64,000 nucleotides of DNA from Rhynochetos jubatus (taxonomy: Eukaryota; Chordata; Aves; Eurypygiformes; Rhynochetidae), in assembly GCA_027574665.1 (NCBI GenBank), contig CM050651.1:9053501-9117500 (forward strand). Direction: 5' to 3'. Below, in pieces: positions 11,421 to 25,553 of the stretch. The position numbers and the translations under genes were made by a program. The notes beneath the pieces were generated by a model. It saw only the letters and a list, made by a program, of their open reading frames with translations, did not search any database and had not been told where the DNA came from. Every line of letters begins with the position of its first letter. Position 1 is the stretch's first letter.

Positions 11421-14400
11421 TTCGGTTTAGCCACCTAAACTTCTCCGAGGAAGATTAAGAAGCGAGACCATGCAGGAAATAAAGGAGAGAAAAATTCTCC
11501 TGGCATCCACTCCCTGTCACATTTGTTCCGTGCTCATATTGACCAAAACAGGAAAGCACAGACAGGGGAAAATAGCTACATGGGAAGGGAAAAACAAACG
11601 AGCCTTTCGTAACTCTGCCATGGCGCGTATTCATTTACCAGACCAATTGACCCAGCCTGATGGGCAGACAAGACAGCCTGGCTTTGTAATCAGTATCAAC
11701 AAGGGAGAAACGAGGCCTGACGAGTACTTTACCATGACTGGGCCACCACTTGGATGTTTTAACACTGGTGTTCAACACCAACATTTTCTTCTGAGGAGGT
11801 GCCACAGGGGTTGGCTCTGCCATTGGCCTGGCTCAGGGAGGAGCTGGTTCACCACAGGTTCCCTCTTCACTGGGTTCATCATATCTCCTGTCCGGCAAAC
11901 TATTTCACAGTGATGACCAAGTACTTCACGGCCACGATCTGGAACGTTTCTAAATATCTATACCTGCATTCTTGGGGTGAATCTCCTTTTACATGTAGCA
12001 GTTAGAATGAATTTGTATCAATGAACAGGGTGTGAGCTGCTGGCTCATGGTCCTGGAGTTCAAAAGCTTAAGGTGGTTTTTGAATACCACCTGAAAATGT
12101 AAAGGTGACAAGATGAATTCCTTTTAACCTGCAAAATAATCTGTTTTTAAGAGTGAAGCACTGATTCAAACTGAATCTAAGTATTTAATGGAAAATGGAG
12201 TCTAGGACAGTAATTTGTGTGGCACTGTTGCCATCCTGAAACTTTCATAGTTCAAAAGGTGGCATAAGTCTTTGACAAAAATGAAATTGTTTGACACTTA
12301 TTTCAGCAGTTTCCATTGAGAAATTGGCTTGTTCAAGGCACCATCTCTTCAAAAACATTACACCAACTTCAGTAGATTTTACTTGATAACGCTCACCGAG
12401 TTCCTAGCAATCACCACTATTTATTATTATTTGCATATAAGGTTTTTAGGGACTGTCCAAGCATAACAGTACTAGCCCCATGCCCTAGAAAGCTTTCAAC
12501 CTCAGCAGCAGACAGCTGGTAACAGATAATACACAAGGCAGTACTGACCAGAAATTCAGGGAACCTTAACACCCTTCTCATAGCCGTGTCTTAGAAAAGG
12601 GACGTTTCCCAAAGCCACCTGAAGAAGACTGAAATTGGGATGCTTTGGAAACACCAAAAAACGTGCACTCTTAAATATGTAAGAGGAGGGTGATTGGAGC
12701 ACAGGTCAGTACGAGGCAGAAGGCAACGTACCGACAGTGAGCGGGAGGTGATTGTGAGGCTGAGAGCACATCACAACTGGCCTTGGATGAACAGGCATTT
12801 TACCTGCATCTAACACCGTAAAGCAGAGGGATACCACCAAAATTATTTAAGCAGCGAGGTAGGCTTGGAAAATTTGCTTTGCAGTAATTTTGCAAGGATT
12901 ATGTGAAAGCCAAGAAGAATCCTGCAATAAGAGAGATACGAGAAGAAAGTTTAGCTTTGTGAATAAAACCCTCACGTTACTGAATACACACATCCAGCTT
13001 TAAGCATTATCTGGATACAGAGCAGTCCCAGTCAAAGATGATGCCCAAGTTGCAAGTCTGCGTGAGAAGCAAGGTGCCGAGGCTTTAAACAATCAAACGG
13101 CAAGTACCGCCAGCTCTCAGGTACCTGTGGGTGCCTAATCCATGTTGCAGACGAGCCATGCTGCAACTGTGGAAGCATCGCAGGAGTGCCAGAGCAAAGC
13201 CAGCAGGTTCAGGCACGGGCCAAGCAATTACAACACCGTACACCTCTCTAGGTCTGCATAGTCCAAACTCAGCTTCTGGGCTTTTGGGCAGGGCTGCTCC
13301 TAAATTACCAACTTGCAGATCAGTTGCTGTGTTGTAAAAAACCATCTGGGGTGCTTTTGCCTGGGGCTGTTCAGAGTTTTGGGTTCCTGGAGCACTTGGG
13401 AAAGTGAGAAAAGGCGTTGCAGTCATGTGGAACCAGCATGGGTCTGGCAGCACATCTGGTTGGAGCCTTGACGGACACCAAAGTGATCTGCATGGAGACA
13501 GGCAGGCGGCTGCCATGGAGCCAACACACCTCGCAGGGGGAAGCTGAGCCAGGTGTGATACATCTTGCTTCGCCTCTCTGCGAACTAGCCGAGGTGGTTG
13601 TACCCTGCACTCTCTATATAGCCTCAGCTATTTGGTTTTGTCACGACACAGACCCCCCCAGTCCTTTCTTTACCTGTGGGCTGCCACGCAAACATCAGAC
13701 CAGCGGTAAACGCTAAAACGTGCTAGCTGCGCTGAGCTTGAGCTGACGAGATACTGCCTTAATCATACTCAGACTAGAAGCACCCAGCATAACACTGACC
13801 TGGCAACAATTTGGGGTGGCTACAATCTCAGGGCCTCTTATTGCCTTGTGTTGGGTCATGTACTCCACCATGCTTCCTGTACCTCTCTGGGTTTAGCAGT
13901 GGGGAGCTGTCAGTAACCACAGCGCTGTGACTAACCCGACACCACGCCACACTCATGAGAACTGCAAGATCCTTTTCTGAGGGTGACAGCCTAGCAGGTG
14001 GGACAGGAAGGGCACGAATCCCCTTCTCTGCCTTGGGAAGCCCATACGGCCTCCAGCAGAGAGCTGAAAAGAGATGCAGACAACAGCAACAGCAGTTCAT
14101 ACTAGAGCGCCTTGGGGAAAAAAAACCTGGAGCAAACTGCGTAACTCCCTTGCTCAGCAAGTTATCGTGCCCTTTGCAAGGCAGAAGTGGGGGGAAGTGG
14201 GGTTGCCGATTCCTCCTGGTTCTTCAGCCGTGGTCACTTTGCTCAGCCGGCTGTTATATGGTGACTGAGCACATATATCCCTGAACAGGTCCACCCTAAC
14301 GCACAGCCAGCTGTGCTGTTGCTTCTACAAAGCTCTTCCCCAGCACCAGATTGCTCCCTCTGCTAGCCTGCTGCCACGCGCACACCTGAAACTTTGGTTT

Positions 14401-15970
14401 AATGATCATCCCTGCTCCTCAAAGCTGTGCGATTCACGTGCCTCACTGGGGGTGCTGCTCGCTCCTCCTCACTCAGCGCTTGCTGTCCCAGTCAAAGCCC
14501 ATCTCTGAAGCCAGGGGCATCCCTGTGGGTTCACACCACTGCGCTCGGCTCACCCTGAATGAGCCTGGCTCTTCCTCCACCTCATTCTGCGCCTCCTCCT
14601 ATGCTGTCAGCTGCTTCACATCACCTCTGCTACACATGAATTTGCACCAGTTTCAAGAATCATGTTATTCTATTCTCGTGAAGCAAAACAAACTCTCAGA
14701 ATAGCACAGGAGGCTTTTTCACTTGTCCCCTTTACGATGGCAAGGTGACCAGATGTAACTACTATGGAACCGATGTTAGAGACCCCTGAGGGCGATGCAA
14801 CACTTCAACCAACTACCTGGTTTAACTTGGTTTTGGTTTGATGGGCGCAACCTGTGCACACCTGCAAGACAGAAGGTACAGAAGGAAGAGCCGCGGCTCA
14901 TTCCGAGCGCGTCGCCACAGATGGCTAAAGAAAAGGATTTGACAGTCAGGTGTGCGACAAGTAATTCCATAAGCATTCAGTAAGAACCTCTGCATAGAAG
15001 AGGGCAAAGCAACCTCACCTAATATCCCTTAAGCAAGAGATGGGCCAACTGAAGCCCCTTCCCACGGGCAGCCAAGCACAGACAGCCTGCCTGGGGCAGT
15101 CCCCACCCGAGCAAGGCAGGATCCATAGCAGGACAGCCCTTTCGTGCAACACAATGATGTCTGCACAACCCTGGGGGACGACAGTCTAAGGCAGGTAATG
15201 TAATTAATCCGAATTTATGCCAAAATCATCTGTGCATTTCAGTTTCACCTTTCCTTATACACTTACTCTGCAGGAAGAGAGGAATTATATATTTGTCTAA
15301 TCCTAATCTTTATGTTTGCTTGAACTACAATAAAAGCAGGCAGCAGTCACTAGAAATAGGACTTTCAAAGTACCAAGTCCTATGTATACCTGTGTGTTAG
15401 CAGGACATCACTTTTACCACTGCAAGCACACTAGGCTCCTATCTGTCCTTCCCCTTCTCCACCAGTGGATTTTCGTAAGATTGGATATGCTTGTTCTCCA
15501 GAGTCTGTACTCTTACAACTCAATATTTGCTTCAAGATGTACCTCCACATGTTCCCCTCCTTCCGAACTGCCCGAAGGACGAAGTCACAGTCATGGCCCC
15601 TGCAGAGGAGCAGACACAAAACATCTACAGGATTTAGAAGCACAAGTTCTGCTTACCCTTAGGCTGACTCCTACCAGTAAATCTCTCGGATGTCTTTGCA
15701 GGTTTCCTTTTTAAAGGTTAAAAACTGAATTCTAAAGGAGATTTGGATGAATACTTGCCTGCGACTGAAGAATAACACTACAGAGGATCATTTCGAGTCA
15801 CAAACAAGAGGCATACGCCAAGGGAGCAATGGAGGAAGTTCCTCCAAGGGCTAGAATGAAAGGAAGGAAACTGCCATGGCCACTTGAGCAAGTTCTGAAT
15901 CCCAATCCCTTCCAACACCTGAAACTGATTGGCACAAAGGAATAAACCATCTTTAAACACATGATGTGTT
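11421..15970. other. No gene seen
   Basis: Mixed-composition sequence. A minus-strand open block at 13244-13394 is framed by a fair acceptor and a weak GT donor, and a plus-strand block at 14070-14170 contains a CAG/CAA run. Neither connects to a neighbour in a compatible phase, so neither is called. Confidence 0.45.
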
Positions 15971-16066
15971 GCACAGCTTGGTCACAGGTGACTGCTTGTT
16001 TTATATGGAAATGCCCTCGAGGGATTATTTTTGGCAGACATTGATCTACTTTAATCAGATGACTGG
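15971..16066 (+). repeat. Diverged direct repeat, copy 1 of 2
   Basis: This segment (containing 'ttggtcacaggt', 'ctgcttgttttat' and 'gggattatttttggcaga') recurs at 17661-17760 in the same orientation, about 1.7 kb away. Substitutions and a small length difference lie in the middle. It does not look like CR1. It could be an old local duplication or two copies of an unrecognised dispersed repeat. Confidence 0.75.
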
Positions 16067-17660
16067 CATCTTCCCCCCTCCTCCCTGCTTTGTGTTAAGA
16101 TGTTCACCTCCAGCAAGGCCTCTCCGGCCAGTCCCACGGAAGGCTCCCAGCCTTCCCTCAGAGCAAGGACCAGGACTGGCATCTTTGCTGTAGCTTCTCC
16201 TAAGATGATTTTACATAACTTCCCCATTTCTCCAGCTGGCCCTAGCTCCACTCTGCCTCTCTTGGACAACGTAACAAACCTGACAAGCAGAGACCCTCCT
16301 CTGCCAGCCGGATGAAGAAAAACTGCTTTCCTTCTATCTCCTCTCCATCTACAAGCCAGGTGAAAACAGGGCTCAGCAGAGTTCAGTCAGCTGTAGCTCA
16401 TTTAGGGTGCCTCCAGGGTAAGAGCAGAGTGTTGATTTATCTGAACTACAAGATTACTAATTGCCAATACATTATCTGTCCACCTCAGCCCAGGGCTCTG
16501 TGGATCATTCACAAACCAATATGGGCTTTTGCAAATAACATTCACCACCACTTTTTCCTCTCCAGAGGCCATTTTCTTGGGAAGGGATTACAAACAGTTC
16601 CCTCCAGTCCCTCAGTCCTTGTGTTTATCACGACCAGTATAGGTTGGCTATGCCACACACTATCATTTCTCACTCTTCAGCTGAGCGACAAGCCCGAAAC
16701 ACCACATGGGAGCTAATGAATACAACATCCTTTGCAGCTTCAGAGATATGATAATTTATGTTAAAAATCAGGTATGCACAAGCCAAAGCGCAGGGAACTA
16801 GCGTGTTTTTCTGAACCTCACAGCAGCCATATGACTTCAGGGATTGGCTTTTCATCTGGCAGCAAGCAGAGGTACGGTGCTATTCAACTCATTTCTTGGA
16901 CATCTCCACCGACACGCACACTTTCTTCTTTATAAATTTATAACAAGCCGACAGCTTCACTCACGTACAATAAAAGGTTTATCTTCACATATTAAAGGAA
17001 AGGGACAGGGAGTGGGGTTTTGGTTAGAGTATTGCTAAAAACTGAGCACAAAACTACACACAACCCTCTGACCTGTTGGCTCAGACCAGCAACGGACACT
17101 CGTGTGGTAAATTTCTATCAGTCGATCAGCTTTCCATTTGACCTTTCAAACGCTGGCACGCAGCCGCGGTCCTTTTGCAGACCGAGGTTTGATGGTAATT
17201 ACTCGGCAGTTCATCGGATACCCAGTAAAGTCTGCAGGCATACAGGACAACGTGGTTTCCAGTGATAACTTTCCATGAATACTCTTTACTTCCTTTCTAA
17301 TGTAAGTCAGTCTCTTAACACTGATGATCAAAAGATGGAAGCCCTTGATAATTTCTTCTTCAGCAGACCAGACACAATACAATATGAAGATCATGGTGCT
17401 AAAACAAGGCATATCACACCATCTTATGACTGTATGCCCTTCCTCGATTAGTTTTTTAATTGTTCTCAATGCTTTTCTAATGAACATTTGCTGATATTTA
17501 GTGGCTGCTAAAACAATGATTTCTAGAACTATTTATGAATGACTGGTTTATGTCACATCCTAGCACTTGCTGTCAATCGCAACTGCCTTGGTGTAACTGA
17601 GAAAGCAAGAGAGGAGGAAAGCCAGGATCCTGTTGCTTCTGTGCAGCTTGCACCACTCGC

Positions 17661-17760
17661 ACAATTTGGTCACAGGTGGCTGCTTGTTTTATGTGGCTGT
17701 AGAAAGGCATCTGAGGGATTATTTTTGGCAGATACTGATCTCCTTTAACCAGAGGATTGT
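17661..17760 (+). repeat. Diverged direct repeat, copy 2 of 2
   Basis: Second copy of the segment at 15971-16066. It shares 'ttggtcacaggt', 'ctgcttgttttat', 'gagggattatttttggcaga' and 'ctttaa.cag'. It has about 8 extra bases ('gtagaaagg'-like) in the centre relative to copy 1. No open frame is shared between the copies, so selection on a protein is not suggested. Confidence 0.75.
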
Positions 17761-19475
17761 AAGTGGTTCAGAGATGCTTTTGTACATAGAAACCGTGTGA
17801 AACTCTTTCAAGCACCTCCTCTTCACCCCCATCTCATAAAACCAAGATTTGCTCTGGTACAAAAACATGGGAAGATGGAGGGAAACAGGTTAGTAGTGAG
17901 ACTAATGCAGAAAAAGAGTTTTTAAGAGAAGACTGTGCAGGCATATACCACATCTCTGCCTGTGGCTCTGCTGTGGAAGGTTAGTCCTTCCACATCAGAC
18001 AGCTTGTGAAGAAAAACTGAGATACAGGGCAGAACAGCTTCACTGTGAGCAGAATCTGTCTGGCTCACTACAAAGGCATTTCTATAGCAACACTGGCTGA
18101 TGTATCTACAGGCTTTGGTTTTGCAATGGATGCAAGCCTTGAATGCACAATTTTTTCTTACTTTCAAAGAGGACAACTCTTGTTTCAGAGCTCCCAGACC
18201 TAGGAGGATTCTGAGGTCAGCACAGTGTCTCCAAGTTTACTTTAGTCAGTTCAGTGGACCCCAAAATGAAATCTCTAAGGCTCTTTGACAAGAATGGCAG
18301 AAGTCAAACAATATAATTAAAATTGGGGGAAAGCTGGGAGAAGTTACTGAGGTTTTGGAACGGGCCCTGTGAAGAGCATAGATGAGAAAACACAGTATTT
18401 CACTAATATACTTCCCAGTTTAACAGCTCTCATTATGCTATTATTTCATATTATAGGTTTTCTGTAAGAGAATACCATTTCATTTTGGGATAAAACTGGA
18501 ATCTCAAGCAAATCCCTGAGTCAAAGAGTGGCCTGACTGATCTGTCATCAACAGAGTCAATAGCTATCTGAAAGCACAGAAACCTGCCAGGAACGGGAAG
18601 CACACTTTCAAATCCAAACTTCCATAGCTAAGAAGTACAATAGCTTTTTTTCCTTGCTCAACCTTAATTCACTCTGTTGCTGAGTTGCATTATTAGTTTC
18701 TAATGACCATGCAGATTTTTCCATGGGATTCTTGCTACCGACAGAAAAGTTACTCAGTTTATTATCTTTCTCATTCTTTGCGTTATTTTTGTCCACCACA
18801 TAAATCCAGCATTATGTTCTTGTAGAAAACATCCCCATTCTTTTATGTGGTGTACTCATCCACATCTCCTTGTCCCTTACAAACATGAACACGTTTACTT
18901 TCAAACAGCTGAAAAGCAACATCACACTACTTCCCTTTTTTACTCATAACAAGAAGTCCAGAGAGAAAGTACAGACAGTACCATCAAGAAAATCAGTGAG
19001 TTTCGCATGCCGAGAGCCTCATCTTTCTGACTATTTAGTAATTTGTGCCAACACCCGGCAGAAAGCACAGCTTTCTGAGAGCTGCTAGTGCTCACCTTCT
19101 CATCAAGGCCCCAGGGGTTCTGAGTTGGGCACCTAGAAAATACACCAACCCTGGCTCTGCACTGCAAAGAAGTGAGTCCTTTCAGCTCGCAAGGCATTAC
19201 AGGCAGTCTGTGAGCTTATAGCGAAACAGCTTCTATAAATGGCTTGTCAGAGCAGATCAGTGGAGGATAATCAAATCAGGGACAGGATTAATTGCTGGGA
19301 TGAGGGAGGGGAGTGAGAGGTCACAGCCTGGCTTGAGGTTTGGTCACGCAGGAGCAGGTGAAAGCCCTGTACCACCACAGCAACAGCTATCCCCTACCCA
19401 GAGGTCGAAACATTAACATTGTACTGTCTTACTGTGCTGGTTTTAGTTTGTGCTGGGATTTTCTGCTGGGTGGTT
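17761..19475. other. No gene seen
   Basis: AT-rich sequence with no repeat that I recognise and no open exon framed by good splice sites. Confidence 0.45.
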
Positions 19476-19499
19476 CCCCCCCCCCCCCCCCCCCCCCCC
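19476..19499. repeat. Homopolymer of 24 C
   Basis: An uninterrupted run of 24 cytosines, with the purine strand a run of 24 guanines. It can form G-quadruplex or i-motif structures and is prone to length errors. It is followed 40 bases later by an A-rich run and then a C-rich stretch. Confidence 0.95.
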
Positions 19500-22400
19500 A
19501 GATAAAAGGTATCGAGTGAGTGTTACATAAATTTAAAAGAAAAAAAAAAATCCCCCTCCCCACTCTTCTGAGGGAGTCTGACTCATGATTTTCAAACTTT
19601 TGGGGACTTGGAAAGGCTTTTCTCAGAGGGCAAGCTATAGCCACAGCCATAAAAAGCAAAGGTGGGTGGAAAGGACAGAAACACACCAGCAGCATGCAGA
19701 AAGGAGTTGGAAAGCTGTCAGGGAATTCCTTCGTTTTGAACACAGAATTTTGAACTCTGACCAGGCTTTTACCAGCACTTCTTTTGGGGCGAGGTGAAAG
19801 CTGATTTGTGTATCTGATGTCTAACATTTAAACCAAAAGTGAGCCGTGCATCCCCAGCTCAGAAATCAGGCGGCCGCCTGCCCTCTGTGACCAGGGTCGC
19901 TGGAATACGGACAGCCCCAGTGCCGGCCTGCGTCCCTTGAGCTAGTGCCTGACTTGGAAGCACAAAGGAAAGGAAGTTTAATAACAGTGATAATCACACT
20001 GCTGTCTGACATTAAAAATCCCGCCAGTGTGAGCTGCAAAGTGCTGGGCAGAAGTAACACTGGGCATTCCAACCTGCGCTGGCTGCAATCCACACTCCAG
20101 AGCAACACACCCAACACCCCTCCCCTTCTTGCCCCCAAACGCAAACCCCTTCCTTTTGTGTTCAGAATAATTCACTCTAAAGTAGGCATAAGGCTTTTAG
20201 GAAAAATACTCCCTGAGGCCGAGGCGATGTTTTCTCAGCAGGTCTTGGACTATTAAGTCCATCTGATACTATGTGAGCCCTTGGCCCCGTATTTCCATTT
20301 CAAGCACACTTCAGGAATGTTGAAGCCCAACATTGCAAATTTGAATTTAGAGGAATCGAGCACAGTCTATTTAATCAGTAAGGCATCTGATCTGTACCTG
20401 GAGACTTCTGAGTTTATATTTAGTTGTACTGCTGCTATTTATTTTCTTTTTATATCATCTTTCTCAGTCACCTATCACGCATTCCTTTTAGCAATGTTTC
20501 CCTTGAAAGCAAGTGTCTTCTGGCTTCTGCAAAACTTCATTCCAGTAACGTGTGCTTATGACCTGTGTACGTTTTCAATCTTAAATAACCCTTACAAGTT
20601 ATGTTCCTATCCTAATGAATGCATTACTCTTTTCCTTCTAATTGTAGCTGCTTTCGGCAAAGGTTACATATGGTTGATGAGATACGTGGTAAAGAAATGT
20701 TTCTGTCAGTCTCAGTTCAATTCTGAGTAAGAGAAGCCCCCACAAGCCAAGAGATGTACTAATACACAGGCAGAATCTGCGGTTAGGCTGAATTTTTTTT
20801 ATTTTAAGAAGCCTCTTCGCAGAGCTGTTTGCTTGCTGTGCCAGGGAAATGCAGAACTGCAGATCTGGGCTTTTGTCTTCAAGCCACTGACAGAGGCAAA
20901 TGGTTTAATTTTTTTTTTTTTTTACCTTCAACAGCTTTCATTTCGGTACTGACATTTGCATTTTCATGGATGAGTTATTCAGAGGGAGAATGCACACTTG
21001 AAAGGTAAGACTGCAAAATAGTGTCTGTTTAGTTTTGGGAGGACTCTAGCTCTTGTTTAAACTGCTGTTCCTGCTATTCCTTTCCAAGGGCAGAACCTGG
21101 ATCTGCTGAAAAGCAGATCTTTTCTGAACAACTCCACGTGCAGGCAAGTGTGTTCCGGATGAAGAGTGATGGGTCCCCATATAGTTTATCCATTTTTATT
21201 CTTTCTTGTGTAGGCTGCCAAAAGAGAAAAATAGGATCTTTAAGAAGTTCTTTTAATTGAACTTCCAGGATGTGTAGGCAGACTGCCTAGCACGGCAATT
21301 CTTTCTGTGTAATTCTGATAGGAAAAATAGTTCAGTGTCTCCTGTAAGTCTTTCTTTTCCTAACGTAACTTTGTTCAGATTAAATGTTAGACAGTGTTCT
21401 ACCTCTCCCATGCCCCTTCAGCAAAGCATTTTCCCCTTCATTATTCAAACAGAAAAGGATTATGTTTGGGAAACTGCAAGGCTGTACCTTAAGGTACAAA
21501 TCCCAATTAAGCACACCTTCCCCAGTCAGCTTTGACCAACCCTTCAACATACAGACTGAGACCTATAACACCTCTCCACAACCAGTAATTTCAAAGACAC
21601 CACTCCTTCTGGTAAGAGCTATACCTTCTGCTCTTGGCTTGCCTTGGCTTACGTCTGAAAAAACAAGTATTCTCAATTGGAGCTAACTCAAAGTGAAATC
21701 CTAGTGGAGGTTAGGCAGGGTCTAGTTTTCCTATCAGCTAGCAACCAGAATTAGGGTCTTTGGGGTGGCATATTTATAACAATAATCACAGCAAATGGTT
21801 TTATGGTACTTTCATGCTTCGTGACTCTTGATTGATATAAATATGCAGCCAGACTCTGTGCAACACGAAACAGTAGAAATACGCAGCCAAAACCCAGCTG
21901 ACGTCCTCAGCTGCCCACACAAGTCCCCTGCCTGTGCTGAACACCCGGGACCTGTATGCCACTCCCATCCCTGCCCCAAGCCTTTGCACCCCGCTGCAGC
22001 TAACACCAGGACATCTGTTTTGGCTTTTCTGTAGTAAAGCTAAAATAAAGCCAGACAGATGATTCTTTGGCTGCAGATACACTGAAAGAAATCACTGAAA
22101 AATCCAAGGGCAACCTCAATCCACACTGTGGCTGTGGCCTGCAGCCGTCGCTACAAACGCTGTGGTGTGCCACGAATTCCCCTGTCTCGGCTGCACATCT
22201 GCACTGCAGCGTATTTATCCTTCCCAAACCTGCTCACCCCGGGACAGTAACACTGCGAACAAAACCATCCTGGATCATCTCCAGCTGCTTCTGCAGCTCA
22301 TCGATTGCCCCTGGGCAATTCCAATTCTACTCCAGAAAGAGCATCCTGTGACATGATAGTCGAAGCCACGGCCAACGGCTACCCTGTACACGCCAGGATA

Positions 22401-25400
22401 TTTCTGCGTGGTGAAGTCCTCCCCAAAGGGCAAACTTTTCCATTTCTAAGAACAAGAATTCTGCTCTTCTTATTCTAGGTCACTTGTGGAACCACACAGA
22501 TAACAGATCTCAACAAAACGTCACTAATGATAAAGTCCGGGGTTTTCAGAACCGTGTTTCTGAAGGAAGACACTTTACTGAGGTGTCTGAATGGAAGGGG
22601 CAGTTTTCACAGGCAATTTCCAAGACTTCTGTTTGAAAGCACTGGCTCAAATATCAGCATTATACTTGGATCTTCAAAAGTTAAGCAGGCTGGGCTGAGT
22701 GTTGCACCAGGGAAAGGAAAAGTGCAGCGGCCAGTTTAAACACTGATTTGCTGAATAGGATGGGACCGGCCACACCGCCCTGTGCACCACAAACATTGCT
22801 ATTTTCTGACTGACTGTGATGGCACAGGACTGAGTCACCTAATTCACCGCTGCCAGTGCACTGTAGCCAGCTCGCAGGCTGGCGACATCAACTTGGCTTT
22901 TATCCCAAAGCATGCTTCTCCGCTCCCTGCTCCACCGAAATCTTTGTTGCAGCTAAACAGCTTGCAAATAAGAAGGCCTAAGCATGCACGACGTACCACA
23001 TGCAAAGGAAGATACTGCGAAATGCAGGGCTGATCGTTGGCTGCACCGTAGCTTCTGGAGCTTGGCACCTGCGTAGTGCTTTCCCGCGATCTCCTCCGTG
23101 GCTCAAAAGACATACCCAGGAGAAAAATTCAACAGTCACTATTTTCAGCAGCCGGTTGGCTAATTGCTTTTGGCTGAAAAATATTAAGTATCATTGAGCC
23201 ATAATCAAAATATTGTTTTGTTTTTAAAGTACACTTTGGCTTCAAGGCTACTGAGTCCATCTCTGACCATGCTGAGACGGTAGCCGTGCTGCGTCTCGAC
23301 ACGCGGGGGGAAAAAAACATAAGGCTTGTTTCCACTTTTCTCTGTTCGCACCTGAATGGCTGGATCAAGGTTAAGCAACCGCAGACAGAAGGAAAAAAGA
23401 TCACTGAAGTGGAAATGTGAAATACGTCAAAGGACAGTCTTTTTTTTTTTTTTTTTTGGTCGTCAGAAGTGCTGAGGGGCTGTGGCCAACGAGGCAAGAA
23501 CAGACAGGCAGTCTGCAGAACGGGAGATTTCTGACGGTGAAGTCCTATTGGGGTTTTTCGGGACAGTTATACATAAGACACTAAAGGAATGGCTCAGAAC
23601 TACTATCCCCACCTACAGTGTTTCTTTTCCTTTACATTTACGGTAACAATGTTTGGGCAACAGTTTGGTTTTTTCAGTTCCCACTTACTATTCATTATGA
23701 AACTTGATAAGATTGGCCATGTTATAATGTTACTCCATGAGTATATGGATAAAGACATTTTCCTTCAACAGTTTTTTGCTGCTTTTATGAACTTATCCCA
23801 TTGTTTGTGTCATTCCTTGGGGCATATAATATGGCTGGCGTTGGTCTGGCATAAACCTCCTGTTATCCCTCTCATTTTTATTACTATGTGTATAAAACAC
23901 ATGAAAATGTTTTCTGATACTTTGTCCAACCACTTAAACACTGAGTACCAAAACTAATTGCGAACGTTTTTGCCATCGCTACAGCCGCTGACTTCGGCAT
24001 GATTTGGAGCAACGGGCAGATCTGTAAGAACAAATACTAAAGTGAAACTTCACGTAATGGGAACAGCAGCAGCATGGCAAACTACAAAGATCAAGTTACA
24101 AATGTCAGTACTCCAAAGTGAAGTAATTACTCTGAAATCAAGGTTTCTACCCTAAGCCTGATTATGTGTGCAAAGATAAAAAATTCATTTGGTTATACTA
24201 CACAACAAGCAACCTTTTCAAACCGTACAGTGAGTGCTGCTATTCCTTCTACTTCATAAGTGTAAAATTATTTATTTTAGGTTATCTAGGCCTTAAATTC
24301 ACAGAAATATAAATTTAAATTAACTTCACGTTCATTGTCGTTAGGTAGGTTCATTGAATTCAACTGAGAACTGCATGAATCCCAGCCTGCTTAGTGAAAC
24401 CTGACCTTCTACAATGGCCACCAAGTAAAAACCCCTCTTATGCCACTTCCAGTTGCAAAAGTAATACCTAAGAAAACACTACTGACCAAGTTTTCAGGTA
24501 GAAACACATTTGCCGTAGACAGACAATAACATTTTCAAGGCGATCTTAATGAGAACCTTTGACGTCTGTCAACTACTTCGGTATCTGAGAATTACCTGCT
24601 GCTGGAGAACTCTCAGGTGGCTGAACACTGCTTTGGTAGACCGGTTTGTCTTTGCCCATAATTACGGCCAAATTTACAAAACACCTGTCTATAGATTGAG
24701 GAGCAAATTTTATCCTCAGAAATTCAAATCTGTGAGAAAATCGGGGTTAGAATAAAAATACGCTGCTATTCATGGTACAGGACTGCAAAACGTAAGGCAA
24801 AACAGTAGAAGTGACAGAAAATCAGGCTAAGATTTTCACATTCCACTTTATGAAAACAAGGCACCTTTAAATCCTTCAATATTGGTACCTTGTTCATAAC
24901 AGTTCTTTCTAAAACACTGCCTTTCGCCGTTCGCGTCCTTAATATTCTTGACCTTACAGCGTTCAGATTTGGTCACGCCTTATTTGCCACTTGATGTTAA
25001 AGGGGTGTATTTCTAAGCAAAAGACACCACCTGGGCACCCATAAAAAGGATGTGTGAATGTCCCCATGTTCCCTTTGGCAACACAAGTTTGCCCACTGAC
25101 GTTTGTGTTTTGAAAACAGTGAACAAATCGACACCAACACGGTCCCAGGTGCGAGCGTCTGTGACCACAAACCCCAGTGGGGTTTCTAGGGGTGCAGGTT
25201 TTGACACCTGTAGACTGATTTGGTTACTAAGAGCTCCTGGATATTCCCAGGTTTCCTGTCACTGAGGAAAGGGACACCGATGTGCACGTGACAGGAACGG
25301 CTAGCACCCTGGTAGAAACGGCAGTATGTTGCTGAAGCTGTGATGACCCCTGGGTATAAGTGAATCCAGGTTTGTAAATGGAAGCTGTTATCTTCTCAGC

Positions 25401-25550
25401 CTGACTGAAGCTGAGAGGAAGTCTCTACAGGATCTCCCCCCGTTTCTTTTCAGGCCGAATATTTATTGCAGTTCTTGATGCTTTTGAACTCCCTGCACCT
25501 CCAGTCTGGCAGCAAATTCCCCAGAACACAGCATGCTAGATCTCTCTTAG
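19500..25550. other. No gene seen
   Basis: Long intergenic or intronic stretch. It holds T runs at 20909-20923 and 23440-23457. A plus-strand acceptor (cttcttattctag, ending at 22480) opens an 86-codon frame to a stop at 22737, but there is no partner exon and the sequence is not recognisable. The 122-codon frame at 23589 and the 149-codon frame at 20281 are within chance for this length of AT-rich DNA. Confidence 0.45.
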
Positions 25551-25553
25551 CGT

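Noticed and set aside
11470..11913. 147-codon plus-strand open frame
   Set aside because: No recognisable domain and no compatible neighbouring exon; consistent with chance.
13244..13394. Minus-strand open block (APGTQNSEQPQAKAP..) with a good acceptor
   Set aside because: The donor (GAG|gtgtac) is weak, and no exon on either side joins in phase.
16100..16275. Plus-strand ATG exon (MFTSSKASPASPTEG..) directly after a strong pyrimidine tract
   Set aside because: The minus strand of the same block is equally open and protein-like, the donor is poor, and no partner exon was found.
20281..20730. 149-codon plus-strand open frame rich in Phe, Leu and Ile
   Set aside because: It begins with a non-ATG codon, and the AT-rich composition explains the hydrophobic reading. 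No splice evidence.
22481..22739. 86-codon frame after a strong acceptor
   Set aside because: Isolated, with no partner exon in either direction and no recognisable sequence.
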